Positions 25,946-39,089 of a DNA stretch of 64,000 nucleotides are shown piece by piece. The notes beneath the pieces were generated by a model, which was not told the origin of the DNA, did not search any database, and worked only from the letters and a program-made list of their open reading frames with translations. The stretch comes from Liolophura sinensis (lineage: Eukaryota > Mollusca > Polyplacophora > Chitonida > Chitonidae), in contig NC_088301.1 of the NCBI RefSeq assembly GCF_032854445.1, positions 45,433,187 to 45,497,186 of the forward strand. The letters are read 5' to 3'. The first letter of the stretch is position 1, and each line of letters begins with the position of its first letter. The position numbers were made by a program, and so were the translations under genes.

Positions 25946-28900
25946 ACACGCCTTATGTCGCGATGGGTGGAGAATTTATGGCTGCAAATGATCAGTTTGA
26001 CTACATGGATACGGATACGAATGTTCTGAATCTGGACGATGGTAGAGAGGGTCGTTCACCCCTGGGTGACCCGACCGCTCAAGACGGCAAGTACCCGAAC
26101 ATTGACGGTGATGGCAGCGACGAGGACGATGGACCAGAGGTAAATAAACATTATCCCAATACAATTTTTTAAAAAATTGATATCATTAATGGGAGATAAA
26201 GATATAATTGAAAATAGTTGAGTAATTTAAATAGAATGAAGTTACTATATAGAATGTAATGAAAGTACAAGCTTGCACGCATACAGCGTACTGTCACGTC
26301 GCCAGTCCCGTTACGCTCACTGGCCTTTAATCATTACAACGCAGCAAGGGTGGTTATTGAATGGTTTTTATACCTCAGTCGATGTGAAATTTATATAGGA
26401 CAATATACCAAAATCAGTATATACTAAGTGGAGTAAGATGTTTGTAAAATACGCATAAACCGAACACCTACAGCAATGCCAGTTCCGACGCTGTGATGCT
26501 AGTTCCGGCGCTATAAATAAAATGAGTCAATGACGTAGAAAAAGCAGGCCATGTTTACCGTAAATATTCTAAACACGAACTGTTAGTAGTACTCCACCAG
26601 TAGACATCAGCATGATAAAGCCAACTGTTCTAATGGCGATACTACATATGGTTTTGCGACTGTGTGAAATGCGTTCCTCAAGGAGATTTCTTTTTGTGGA
26701 AATGATTTCCGGCGTCATTGTGTCACACAAGTCAAACTTGTGAAATGCAGTGAATGCAGATTGTCGTTGGTTTCTCTGGGCAGATTTCATCCCACCATAA
26801 TGCTGCCCACCGTCGTATAAATGAAATATTCTTGAGTACTGCTTAAAACACAAAACAAATAAATAATAATAATAAAAAATTAACATCCTGATATAGACTG
26901 TATGCTTAGGAAAGTAAATCACCATGGTGTCATCATTTGTGAGTATAATATTATATAGCCTCATAGCACAAATATATTCCCGCAAGTTGTCATTTAATAA
27001 ACAGAGTTAGTAGATAGCATTTACAGGTACATGAAATAAAACAAAGATGGTATTAAAATACAGACTGTAAAATGTATACATTATTATTATGGCTGAGAAT
27101 ATCTCTTTTGTTAGTCCCAGAGTGACATAATGGTCATATACACGAGGCCTATATTTCAGTAATATTTCCAGTTTGTTTTACTAAGTATTTGTGCACAAAT
27201 ATGTTTGGATATATTATACACCATGTATTTACAATTACATCATTCCTATTTTAGTTATCTCCGGGTGGTATACTTGATGAAGAAACTGTAGCAAGAGGGC
27301 TGTCAAATGTGGGTCGCTCAGCTAGTGGTCAGCATCAAGTCTATTTACATTTGGCACTGCCTGTAAGTATATAAATTCTGAAGTCAATTTTACTAGGTAG
27401 GAGCCATGGTTAGGTGTTTAAATCTGCTTTGGTGGTGTTTGTTGTTGAATGCAATACCTCTGAATCTTGTTTTCTACCGAGTCTGCCTGTCTTATTGCTG
27501 TGAGACATAATGTAGTTTACTATGCATGTTTTATAACATTCTAAACTCAGAATGGAATGTTATAAATCAACACATTTCTTTTATCATGACATGGCATATG
27601 GGTATGAATACCAAAACTCACTGTAATAGCAAAAGTTATATCAATGACTGTGTGATATAGCACTTTTATCACTGAGGCACCCAGCCTGCTGTTAACAACG
27701 GGCTACACTGAGTTTGATCTGTACTGATATGTTATAAATTAATGTACATGTACACATACATGTACCATTAGTGTTGGTAAAAGACATGTTTTTATTAATC
27801 AGTGACAAATATATATCATTTACTTTCAGGGGTATGCCTTGAAAGACATTAGCATTTTATCAGAATTTGTCCACCTCCAGAAAGTAGAGCTGCCTTACAA
27901 TGAAATAACAGGTGAGTAACAATTAAGACACAAGAGATATATTCACAATAAGACTTTCATTGTCTGTAACTGATAGCTCATAAAGAAAAGTGACACCGTT
28001 AGTCCATGAACAGCTAGAGGAATTTTTTTGTCAAAATCTACAATTTTCCCATTATGTCTCTTTCTCACAGGTTGAGTGGGAGTTGTTTTCCTTTACCAAT
28101 GTCCTGGCAAATATACACATTTATGTACTTTATGTAATTTTGTTGTTGCAGATTTATCACCACTTGACAGCCTGGAACACCTGTTAATCCTAGATGTGTC
28201 CAATAACAAGCTTACTAAGCTGCTTAACTTTTTGCCGCCCAAAAACTTGAAAGAAGTGGATATGTCATTTAACATGATAGAGGAGATGTCTGATCTCTCT
28301 GCTCATAGTTGTCTTTGCAAGCTAATACTCGACAGTATCCTTTGTTTATGGAAAATAATAATCATTCCATAATTGTAATGTCAATTTCTTGAAACCTAAT
28401 ATGGCTATTTAGTGTATGACTGTAAAAACAATTAAGCATTTGCCTGAGATAGCATGCACAAGTAATGTGAAAAAAATGTTGTTCATGTCCAATTGTTTGG
28501 CCATTTTTTGTGAACAAAAGCATTTCCTTGAATTTTTGAAAGATAATAAAATCACAACTATAAAGGGAATAGAGGCCTGTCAGAGATTAAGCCACCTGAG
28601 TTTGGCTCACAATAATTTGGAACAAATACAAGGACTCGAAAATTTACCAATAAAAATTCTTAATCTTGTAAGTATAATTGTATTACTTGCATTTCCCACC
28701 AACTGTAAATGAGTTAAGTTTGATGAAAATGAACTGTTTAATAAAGTGCATGAAAAGAGTAACTGTCCCATTTCTACAAATCATTTTATTGGTACATCTG
28801 TGATAATGATGAGTATGTTTTAAACTCAGTCATTAGTATATGCACAGTAGACAAACGGTGTAACTCATTTACGTGAGATCTGCTTCATTTATTTCTAGCG

Positions 28901-31900
28901 TGGCAATAAAATCAAGAAGATAGAAAACATCGAGACACTGAGATATTTACAGGTAAAATATGCCATTGAATATATAAATTTAAAAAGTTTCTTATACTTT
29001 TAACCTTTTTCTATATCATTTAAACATACAGTAAGTATTTCTAAAAAAATGTCAACATTTTCTCTTGATCGTCTACAAGCATTGCTACTATGTTGCAAGT
29101 GCATATCGCACAGAGTGTTAAGTTAAGCCGTGATCATTCATTTATTCATTTAAAGAACAACATAAAGTACTGAGAAAAAAACAGGTCGCTTTCTCTTAAC
29201 AGCCTGCCCATTCAGAAATAATGTGTAAATATGATTTGGGCGCCTTCATATTTTAACTTTTCTGTGCGTACTTAACACTAGATTATGTATATATGTCTTC
29301 ACAGCATGTAAACCTTTCTGGCAACAGCATAAGAAGCATGGAGGGTCTGAAGGAGCATCGTCTCTTGGAATCCATTGATATAGAGGATAATGAGGTGAAC
29401 TTATTAAAGTAAAAGAAAGCTAAAATATGACGTAAGGTTTATCGAACAAACAGCTGAAAACTATGCAAGAGTGTTGAAAGGCATTCAAATATTTGAATAG
29501 TAAGGTGGGCTTTATGAGCCATATTGCCAGTATATAGGAGCTCTGACGTCACATCACTCACCAGAAGGAAGGAATTTTGGGGAATCTTTTAACAGTAATC
29601 TTTCACTCGTGGGTAAAAAGGGTTATTCGAACAATCAGTGTTGAGATTAGAGTTGGAAAAACTTTGTGTGATGTCAGAGTTCCTAAACTCTGATAGTATG
29701 GTCCATAAAGCCCACCTTAGAATGCAAGTGTTTGACCGCCTTTAACTCTCTTCACAAAAATCTGAAAAATAAATGAAAGTATATTTGTGCATTGTTTTAA
29801 GTCGTCAGTTTAGTGACACCTTCTTCACTTTTTAGACGTCTTTTACTTTAAGTAGATGCTGTATCATATGAATCATAAATTCATGATCGGCTTCTTGCTG
29901 TTTAAGAGGATATCCAATCATCGTTCTGAACATTACTGTTTTATTTATATTTTGCAATGTAAAAGTTGAAAGGTGTTTTCATTTGAACCAGATAATTATG
30001 TTTCTTAAGTTAATTTTTACCAGAGACTAGTGTAATCTATATTAGAAAGAATGTTAGGTTTGAGTGTTACATTTGTTATGTTTCACCACATTTTTTATTC
30101 TTTGTTTCAGATAATAGATATTTCAGAACTGAAGTACATTTGTGACCTGCCGATGTTGCGTAACTTAAATTTGCTGAGAAATCCTCTTCAGGAGTTACCA
30201 GACTACAGACTCTCCATCCTTTTTCGCATCCAAAGACTAGTGGAGCTAGATAGACGCAAAGTGGAAGTTGATGAAAAGGTGAGTAGACTAGATCAGAACT
30301 GGCTAATTTTTTCTATGGCTGTGTCTGGATATTTATTTATTTATTTATTTGATTCGTGTTTTACGCCATACTCATACCTAGGCCTGTGTTATCTGAAAAA
30401 TGTCAATTAAGAGAATTAGATTGAGAAATCCTTCACTGATTTAAAGTGTGTTCCCGATGTGATAACTTGCAAATGAGGCAGCACAGAATGCAACGTTCAT
30501 TTGTGGATTGCACGTGTAAATAATATGGCAGATTGGAAGTGGATTGACGTCTGCTCTTGAAAGTCTTCTGCAGTAAACCAAATACGATGTTCCTTTCTAT
30601 TGACCATGTATTTTAAAGTATTCGTAATTCCCAGTGATCTATATGGCAAAACTGAAGTTACATTGGAGGGTGTATAATTTCAACACAGTATCATGTCTGA
30701 CATTTGAAGTTGTCACACTACAAAGAAAGGTAAACCGGTCAAAAAGTTAATCTGTGGACATATTTTCAAAGTATAGAAAGGCAAGTGAGTGGATGGTCGA
30801 TTGGAAACCCGGGATAAAACTCAATGTTTGATTGTCCACTTAAAGTCGGAAAGTCTTAACGTCATGTAGATAACATTTAAAATAGCAGTAGAATTTTTTG
30901 GCGTCAGCAATATGTCTCATTAAGGGTCTCAGAATTACACAAGAGCTTCTGTGTTGAATGAAGTGTATTTCAGTTAAACTTTAATTTGAATTGAAGAAAA
31001 AAATAAAAATAGAACTATATAATTTACTATAGCCATATCATTCATATTCATATTAGTATTAGTAATATAATATATTCATATTAGTGACACACTCTTGCAT
31101 TTTCACATTTTTCAGGTGGCTGCTGTTAACATGTTTAACTCACCATTAGAGGTAGTAGCTGCAAAAGACCACATTTTGCATGTGGTTTACAATTTTCTTC
31201 AGCCTTGTAAAGTCTGGGACAGGTAAGTTTGAATCTAAATCATAAGATCTTTGACTGTACAAATGTGTGTGTATCACAGAGTACAAACATAAAGTGGGAA
31301 ATTTCAGAGACAATCTTATCCTGAGAAAGTCATTGTTTTGCATGTATCTGATTAACCAAGTGTATTGTTTTCAATTGTATTTCAATGTATTTAAGTGAAT
31401 TACAAGATTGGTGATTAAAAATTTGTGCATGTGTAATGAATTTTTCGGGCTGTACTTTCAGCACATTGCCTAGCACTGAGACGCCATATCCTATGTTGGT
31501 GTTGGTTGGCCCTGAGGGCTCAGGCAAAAAAGAACTGGCCATGAAGTTGGTTGAGGAATTTCCAGATTATTTTGGATATGGGTGAGTGTGGGATGTGTAT
31601 TAAAGGAAAAGACAACACTAGACCAAATGCATGCATATTTGCATTGATACCTCACATAAAGTTTAAAAAGCATACCTTTTTATTTCTGTGTTGTTGCATA
31701 ATCAAGATAGTTCAAGGTGAGATAAAATTGGCAAATTGAGAAAATCAACATGCCATGATATCAATTTTAACTGATCAGACACAAGTTATTTCTATAACCT
31801 GAGAATGCATCTGTTTCTGGTGACATCTCACAAACCCTTTTATGTGTGTAGGGTAAGAGTGACGGATTCTCTGATTTATTGAGTTACCAAGCACGTGAGA

Positions 31901-34900
31901 GAAAAAGTCTGGCCATTTAGATCATTTTGCAACCATGTTCCAAAATGGTCATGTTATTTGTTGTCTCTTCTTTTAAACATCTTTTTTTTTTATTGCTAAG
32001 CACATTGCTATGTTTTCGGGAACAAATCTTTAGGTTCACTAGATATAGAAGTCAGAAAATGTCAAATTGGATGTATATGTGCAGGCCACCTTTTACTAGT
32101 AGACATAAGTTTATGTTTCATGTAATAATGAATCTTTTGAGTTTGAAATAGAATCATTCATGTGATGAAAGTATTTGGATATTTATTACAGGTGATATAA
32201 AACTTTCTGTTTTGCAGTATTTCACACACGACTAGGAAACCATATCCAAATGAAGAGGCAGGAAAAGACTACCACTTTGTGTCTTTGGAAATGTTTGAGC
32301 AAGAAGTGAAAATGGTACCAGTATAGTATTTTGCACTCTTTAAAACCTTACAATCTTTCCTTGTCACATGTCAGAGGTCTCAGAACAGGATACAAATGGT
32401 TTGGGTATCATTTGACCTTTTTGCATTTAAAGCAGCCATAGCCAGGTAACTGAAACAGTATGATCACAAAGGTAGTGCCCATACAGTATCTTTAGCTTAC
32501 AGCAGTCATATTGAAGAGTGCTACATGTATGTTGAAACTGAAGTGAAGAGGCTGTTTTAAATCTATTGTAGGAATAGTAGAACGTGAACTATTTTGAAAG
32601 ATTTATATTTGGATAAGAGATCTGGCTTCCTTACATTATTAAATAAATGTTAATTATAATTTTGGTATTAATAATTACAAATGTACTTTTAATTGTAGCC
32701 ATTTTTAGAATTTGAATTGTTTAATTGATGTTAGCATCACTGTTATTCCAGGGCCAGTTCATCCAAACTTATGAGCTCAGTGGAAATTGGTATGGCCTTC
32801 AGATGGAATCTATTGAGAGCATAGCCCGAGAAGGGTTGGCCAGTGTTGTGCATATGGAGCTGGAGGTAAGAAAATTAAATTATGCTTTATTTTAGCACAG
32901 GCAGCAATTAACAATTTGATTGGAATGATATTAAATCCAATTAACACGAAAATTGCCCTTTTGTCCAGAAACACTGTGGAGTAGCTCTTGTTGCTTGTGC
33001 GGCCTCGGTGACAGTAAACGGTTGCATTTTAAGGCTCATTGAAGACCACATGCCTCCCACCGTAGTTTGCATATCTGTATATTACACGTGGGAAAGGCCA
33101 GATGATCCCATGTGTCATGTATGCTTTTCCATATACACTGAGAAAACATACTTCTAAATCTTGCAAATAGTTTACATTTCATACTTGCTTATTTTAATTA
33201 TCACATGGTCTGGTCTGTGGCAGGTTTGAAATAGTATTTGTTGACATTCTAAATGGTTTGTTTACAGGGGATGTTGTCTCTCAAAAACACTTACTTTGAG
33301 CCCCGTTATGTGCTAATTATGCCTCTGACCAGGGAAAACCATGAACGCCGTCTGAGGGAATCCGGGCTATATTCGGAATCTCAGGTTGAAAACATCATCA
33401 AGAGAGCAAAACTCTGTGCTGAACACAATCAGAATAACCCTGGCTTCTTTGATACAACGATAAACAGTGGTATGTGAATTGCATGATGTATTTGTGATAA
33501 ATTTACTCTGAAGGTAGCTCTTATTGTTGACAATTTCTACATTGAGTTGTGTGAAGTGCTATAAAGTCTAATATATTCAAGGTTCACTGATATGTTTTCA
33601 TTTTAGTAACTTTTATTGGCATGACTATTACAGATGATATTCAGGAGGCATACAGACGTTTAAGGCGCTTGGTCATGGACTACCTGGGTATTAACATCCC
33701 CACACCGCCAATGTCAGAACATGGGGAGACAACAGAGTCACATGGCACTACAGAGCCTACAGTGGCAGGTCAGAATGGAGGTTCAGCAGCTATGGGAAGA
33801 GCATGGTCTAAAGCGAGCATAGCAGACAGCCTTACTCTCTCCCAAGCTCATACCTGGACAATCAAGGCACAATCACCAATACTTTCTGGGCGAGGAATTG
33901 TGGTAAGCTCTAAGAGAGCATGAAGGAAATGATTTTTTGTTCCCAGAAATGTATGTTGCATCATGAAGACTAACTGTGGTCTATGGACTTCATTTGTTAA
34001 TGATGCTCTAATCACCCCCTTTGTGAAATTGTATGCCCATGTGCCCCCCACCCCCACTCCCATGTGTCAGAATGTAGTACCTAAGCTTCCTATTTAACTG
34101 GGAGCAATGTGATAAAATTTGGATGCTGACTTGGGCAGCAACTTGTGTTTGATTGCTGAGACTATAATGAAATTTACTGCCCTAGGTGGATAATTGGTGT
34201 AATAATCTGTGCTTGTTCATGTATGAAATCTTGAACATCTTTCCTCATGTCTAAAGGCATTAAGTCTTTCTTCACTTCTGTACCTGATTTTCAGGAAGAG
34301 GAGTCCCTGAAGAGGCGTCAAAGTGCTGCAAAAGAGGCAGTAGCTGGTTATGTACCTCCTCTATATGAACAACTTCTCAGCCAGTAAGTCATTATGTTCA
34401 GAGCTGTCCCATGTGAAACATATTTTCTGATTTTCTGCATTTATAGGAGTACAAGTATGAAAGAAATTAGAATGGTATAATCCGTACACACCAAAGTGGT
34501 TGTCGTCCATAGGCATTTTAACATGCATGACTTAAATATGGTTAGTGCGGCAAGTTTTGTATGTACTATTCATCAGAGATATATGGTACCTGGTTTCACA
34601 AATGTTCATTGTGTAATCCACCAGGTATGACAAGAAGGGCATGGTCCCCTGTTTCAAGCCATATTATATTATAAAAAAAATCTATATTTCAGATGTCCTC
34701 GCACTGCTCCCCACACTGCCGCTGGTCAGCATGGGTTGGAGGGCAATGCTGAAGGTCTGAGGTCAGTATCTGCTCCGGCTGACCATGTGGGTAACATGGA
34801 CACACTTCCACCTGACTCACCAGACTCCAGTTCAGCCAGCTCCAAAAAGAGTGACCACCTCTCTAACCTCACTTCAGCCAGCCCACCTCCTAGGGAAAAC

Positions 34901-35185
34901 TCACCTGAAGGCTCCGAGGCACAGATCAATGAGAATCATTCACTGCCAATGGAAACTGTTGACCCCATGGACTTGTTTTCTGGGGGCCAGACGTTCAGCC
35001 ACAAGTCTGGGTCACGTCCTCAGTCAGCTGCTAAAATGTCAATGGATCTACCTCCCCCTAGGCCTGCATCTCATTGCTCACAAAATGACAGTCACCAATG
35101 TAACCGTCCTGGTTCAGACAGACATGCCGTGTTGCCCCCAATATCTCCGTCCCCTAAACCACTGAAAGCTACAGCTACTTTCTAA
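25933..35185 (+). CDS. LRGUK: Leucine-rich repeat and guanylate kinase protein LRGUK (16 exons, complete)
   Basis: Exons: 25933-26139, 27255-27362, 27830-27911, 28152-28334, 28543-28667, 28899-28952, 29305-29394, 30111-30278, 31116-31222, 31462-31581, 32218-32314, 32752-32865, 33268-33469, 33634-33902, 34295-34383 and 34693-35185 (TAA). All are GT-AG with consistent phases; the product is 835 residues, close to the human length. An acidic N-terminus precedes SDS22-like leucine-rich repeats at about 105-330 (LEHLLILDVSNNKL, LSHLSLAHNNLEQIQGLENL). A guanylate kinase-like domain follows at about 385-575: P-loop GPEGSGKKEL, ISHTTRKPYPNEEAGKDYHF with the conserved Arg, and GNWYG. The tail is Ser/Pro-rich. 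In mouse LRGUK is needed for manchette and sperm-tail formation; catalytic activity of its kinase domain is not established. The intron at 28335-28542 has U12-type signals. The start is the first ATG in frame with the conserved region. Confidence 0.95.
26768..26878 (+). repeat. SINE 3' fragment, main family, in LRGUK intron 1
   Basis: Plus-orientated core (CATCCCACCATAATGCTGCC, ATGAAATATTCTTGAGTACT) followed by a CAAATAAATAATAATAATAA tail. The tRNA-like head is missing. Confidence 0.75.
28335..28542 (+). other. U12-type (minor spliceosome) intron in LRGUK
   Basis: The donor GTATCCTTTG is a perfect match to the U12 consensus. The branch-like TTCCTTGAA at 28524-28532 places its A about 11 bases before the GAAAG acceptor, in the U12 spacing window. 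There is no polypyrimidine tract of the usual kind. The frame across the junction restores a leucine-rich repeat (LILDNNKITTIKGIEAC). The intron is 208 bp. Confidence 0.88.
29501..29719. mobile_element. MITE-like element with ~50-bp terminal inverted repeats, LRGUK intron 7
   Basis: The left end TAAGGTGGGCTTTATGAGCC is mirrored at the right by the reverse complement of TAAGGTGGGCTTTATGGACC. The match continues into a shared GCTCTGACGTCACA-like segment, with a short unpaired middle. At 219 bp it has no ORF. A clear target duplication was not identified. Confidence 0.75.
30330..30386 (-). repeat. SINE tail fragment, LRGUK intron 8
   Basis: TTTATTTATTTATTTGATTC followed by GTGTTTTACGCCATACTCAT, the 3' end of the main SINE family in reverse orientation. 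Confidence 0.7.
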
Positions 35186-35609
35186 AATCAGTCTCTGAAA
35201 ACCTGAAAGCCAAGCAAGACTGTGATATGAAACAGTTATCTGTTTCATTACAATTTTAATCTTATGCTCAACTATGGTGATATTTATGATTTTGGGAAAC
35301 CAGTGTGTACTTAAAAATCAGCATTATGCAAAAGGTCGTGCACAATTCTACAGATACTTTTTCTTATTAACTGCTACACCCAAAACAAGTGAAGATCTGT
35401 AGCATAGCAATAGTAACATTATTGTCCTGCTTTCATGTTATTACTGTTTCACCAAGTATACAGCAATTGTTATAAATACATCTGAGTGGTAACGCATCTG
35501 AATAAAGGTATAGATTTACTGTATATATTACCATGAATATTTATGCCCTAGTTTACACACTTTTGAATGTAAATTGTAAATAAAATTGTACTGTGTGTAA
35601 GAAACATTA

Positions 35610-35615
35610 AATAAA
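35610..35615 (+). terminator. LRGUK: Polyadenylation signal of LRGUK (last of several)
   Basis: AATAAA at 35610-35615, with further AATAAA at 35501-35506 and 35579-35584. All lie 320-430 bp after the stop codon and are followed by the T-rich TTGTTTTCTTTTTTGTACC. Confidence 0.65.
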
Positions 35616-35639
35616 GTGAAATGAAAAACTATTGTTTTC

Positions 35640-37635
35640 TTTTTTGTACCAGTATGCTTAGCTTGCTTTCTGGGTTTACATGAAGCCGGAAATTATTCAC
35701 TTCATTGTCTCATAAATAAATCTCTTAGTCAAATTCTCAAATTTATCTCAAAGTCAAATTCATCAAATTCAGTAACACCTTAAGGGCCGTTCATAAAGTA
35801 TGTAAGCTGATGGGCGGGGGATGTATGCTTCATGAACAAGGGGTGTACAGTGGGGATTGTAGGGGTGTGTGGATGCATCTATCGTACGTACAAAATGTAC
35901 ACACGTAAAAAAAAAAAAGTTAAAAGTGATAAATGAAGTATGTGCTGTTGTACTGATTAGTAATATTCGCCATGCATTGTACAACGGCATCACAAACAAG
36001 ACAGGGGTCGTTGCTGCGTGTCAGTTAATTATAGCACATGGTCTGTGTGGCTAAACTTTTCAGTCATTGCTGATCAGAACTGGAAATGGTACCAAATGTG
36101 AAAAAGCAGACGTGCCATGATGATTGCCAGAAGCTTTGGAATGAAGTATAACCAGTGACATCAGAAAAGTAGCTGTCGCCGAAATTTTGGCAGTGCTTTT
36201 GTATTGATTGTATGGCTTTAGCCCCGTACAACTTCACAAAGATGATTAAATACAAAGTCCTCCATAAATCTGCTAGAAACCGGTCCAAACTATCGTTTAC
36301 TATTTTAGGCATTGAAATGTCCTGTTAGCTCATTAGAACATGTAAATCAAGGGCATGTAATCGTTCTTGTACACCTTGATATAATATTATTGACTGCATC
36401 CATCATTTGGTCGCTTTATGCATTTTATAAACCTATATGCATCAACGTACTACGTACATGGGGTGTGGGCAGTTTTGTACATGATGCATACAGTGGGGAT
36501 TAGCTGTCATAGCGTTCGCAATTTGAGCCTACATAATTTATGGACAGCCCCTTCTAAGACTAGTATCCTGTGCCAAGTAATTTTTTTTTCTTTTTTAGCC
36601 CTGTACATGCCACTGGGCCTTTATTCGGCTCTTGACCACGATTTTACATTAGTAGCCCTTACAATGCCCAGGTGGTCTGGGGCAACAGGGTACCAAGAAA
36701 GTTCAGACCAATATGGTTTTAAACAGGGTAGTTACCTCCCCTTGGGTGTTCCATAAATTCTTCTTTGCACATTTTTTTTTTAGAAAGAAATGTACCTTGC
36801 GGTCTTCGGTTCCATGTGGATTTATTACATAAAAACGAAATTTACCCTTGTCCTATTTTTACACTCAATGGTGAATTTTAATTAACAATTTTGTACCTAG
36901 CATGAAGTCTAAGGGGTGGTAACCTATACCAACCATCCATCCCAATGGATAAATGCTTGCTCAGCAGCAGTTTCTGACTTGTGTACATTTCCTGTTGTCG
37001 AAGTATTACATTCGTCATTCTTTGGGTTACAATATTGTCAGTAGACCTTTTGTTTGCCTTACCAGTGGAAAACCTGGATCCAGTGATGGCTGGCAGTGTT
37101 TGGATCAATACTTGTTCACATAAGTTATTATAGCCTACTGTGCATTTTGATTGATATAGGACATTGCAGTGGTGCAACTCTATTAACGTCAGCATCAAGA
37201 GATGCAAGTTCATTAAAAGCGAAAAGCCACATCTCGGCATGAATTTTCAAGATTATCATAGAACTGACAGGTGACCACAAGTCCATCTTACGTATAACAT
37301 GCAAATCTCGCTCTGGGGTGTCATTTGGCCTTACATGAATTTCACACAAGCTACAAGAAGACACAGTGGAGATTAAACGAACATATCAGCTTTGCATTGA
37401 TGGTTACTGATAACAATCACCACCAAACTTCTTAAGTTATGACACTGTGTAGATTATAACAACATGATGTGATATATGTAAAAAAAAAGTGATTTACAAA
37501 GTTTAGTGAAAGTTTTCCTATGTTATTTTCAGAGCATCAAAGTAGTCTTGAATTGGACACACTTCACTTGTATATTCCAGCAAGATCTTGTACTTCTTGT
37601 ACTTGACAGTCTTCTAGACGAACAGTAGTGAGAGT
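35640..37635. other. Intergenic sequence, LRGUK to MRPS33
   Basis: No convincing gene. The stretch near 35780-35830 (GGGCCGTTCATAAAGTATGT, then GGGCGGGGGATGTATGC) resembles the edge of an old interspersed repeat. Parts recur near 36450-36500 (GATGCATACAGTGGGGATTA versus GTGTACAGTGGGGATTGTAG). Otherwise nothing is recognisable. Confidence 0.4.
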
Positions 37636-37885
37636 AAGTGGCTAAGCTGATTAGCATGACACCATGGCACAGGAGCCTCTCATCAATGCAGTCACTTTCA
37701 GCCCAGATCATGCTGGCTTCCTCTATGGTCATACATGTGAAGATCTGCCACTAACCTGTAGATTGCTGGTTTCTCTCGAGCTCTGTCTGTTTTCCTCCCA
37801 CCATAATGCAGGCTACCGTTAAATATTCTGACTACAGTGAAATATTCTTGAGTACCTCATAAAACACCAATGAAATAAATAAATT
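37636..37885 (+). repeat. Near full-length but diverged SINE, main family
   Basis: A tRNA-like head (GTGGCTAAGCTGATTAGC), a middle segment related to TCATGCTGGCTTCCTC, the core TCCTCCCACCATAATGC, and the tail (AAACACCAATGAAATAAATA) occur in the expected order. It is downstream of MRPS33 on the opposite strand. Confidence 0.75.
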
Positions 37886-37977
37886 GTTTGTGTGTGGTTT
37901 TCCTTTTTTGGTTTGTGTTTTTCTCTATCCAAATTCTTTTTCAATGATAGACTGGATTATTTAAAGTGCTAAAGAAT

Positions 37978-38065
37978 ATTTCACGCATATACAATGGTGG
38001 GAGGAAACTGGGCACAGGTTGCTGCAAGACCTTCCCACAAATGGCCGGAAAGGAAGCCAGCATGG
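37978..38065 (-). repeat. Internal SINE fragment, main family
   Basis: CAATGGTGGGAGGAAACTGG followed by GGTTGCTGCAAGACCTTCCC and GGCCGGAAAGGAAGCCAGCA matches the middle of the copy at 40547-40822. It lacks both ends. Confidence 0.7.
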
Positions 38066-38107
38066 AAATGTGAAGATACACACAATCCTGTACTTGAGAA
38101 GCACTAT

Positions 38108-38113
38108 TTTATT
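38108..38113 (-). terminator. MRPS33: Candidate polyadenylation signal of MRPS33
   Basis: TTTATT on the plus strand reads AATAAA on the coding strand, about 130 bp after the stop codon. Confidence 0.45.
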
Positions 38114-38242
38114 AGTTTTATCTACAAAAGGGGGAAAACCACTTCAGTCAATCCACATTGTCTCATTAGTGGTACATATACCATTGGTTATGTCACTCAT
38201 TCCTACACATCAAGAAAAAAAAGCATTAAATTTTGATCCTCG

Positions 38243-39089
38243 TCATGACTGCTTTAACACTGCTCGTTTTCCTTCTCCTTTCTTGGGTTTTCCTTTTCCT
38301 CGAAGCTTCTTTAGTCTAGCCATTTCTTCTTTAAAATCAAGATGTTCATCTCTGAAATCCCACAAAAACAAAACTTTCTCAATAAAAAGACAAGACAATA
38401 GCAGAATCTGATCATTTATCTTTTGATCAATTCATGCCCAGTTCTGGGCTTGTTTCTGCACAGATCAGTTTCACCTGTTAAGAATGGTTGAAACTATCAA
38501 TAGCAGCACAGCTATATTGATATTTTCAAAATATAGCCTTTAAAGTGTTATAAGTGACATCCATAGATGAGTTTTATAGTCACATTCTACAACTTCTTCA
38601 TACATACACTGTTACTAGGAACATTATTTTTAATCGCCCTTGCAAGAACAACAGGCTTCCAGCTTGGAAGTCTCAAAATTTATGGCAGATTTTAAAATTT
38701 ATAAGGTTAATATATTTCATTACCATATAATAGTGTATCTTTGCTGTGACATGGTCATGTGCAATATATGCTCACTCAGGTCCATTTGTTTCACAAAAAC
38801 TTAAGAACTGAAGTAATAGGAAATAAGGTGCATTTTATAATTAGAAAAAATGCATAGGCATATGTTACCTGAACAGCCCATGGTATCGTAGACGGCGCAT
38901 AAACAAGTCTGTTTCATGATGCTTAGGGTAGTAGTCCATCAATTCTTGATTTGAGCTTATGGGTTCCTTTTCAAATAGTTTCACAACTTTCAATGATTTG
39001 GAGTTTGTAGGCCTTGGAACCTCAGCAAATATTCTTGCTGCAAGTCGTGCCATTCTTTTTGCATAATTTGACATTCCTGAAGCAGCCAT
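38243..39089 (-). CDS. MRPS33: Mitochondrial ribosomal small-subunit protein mS33
   Basis: Two coding exons, 39089-38869 and 38351-38243 (TGA), joined across a GT-AG intron, give 109 residues (human about 106). Conserved family segments are [35 protein letters not shown], the [12 protein letters not shown] stretch, [11 protein letters not shown] and the basic tail [18 protein letters not shown]. The protein is nuclear-encoded, imported into mitochondria, and part of the 28S subunit head. The ATG at 39089 is taken; a second in-frame ATG lies six codons on. An acceptor at about 39197 and a donor at 41338 suggest that the 5' UTR is split by a 2.1-kb intron holding SINEs. Confidence 0.95.

Noticed and set aside
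32965-33130. An extra LRGUK exon after TTGTCCAG
   Set aside because: The flanking exons 32752-32865 and 33268-33469 already join in phase 0 within the kinase domain; including this piece would disrupt it.
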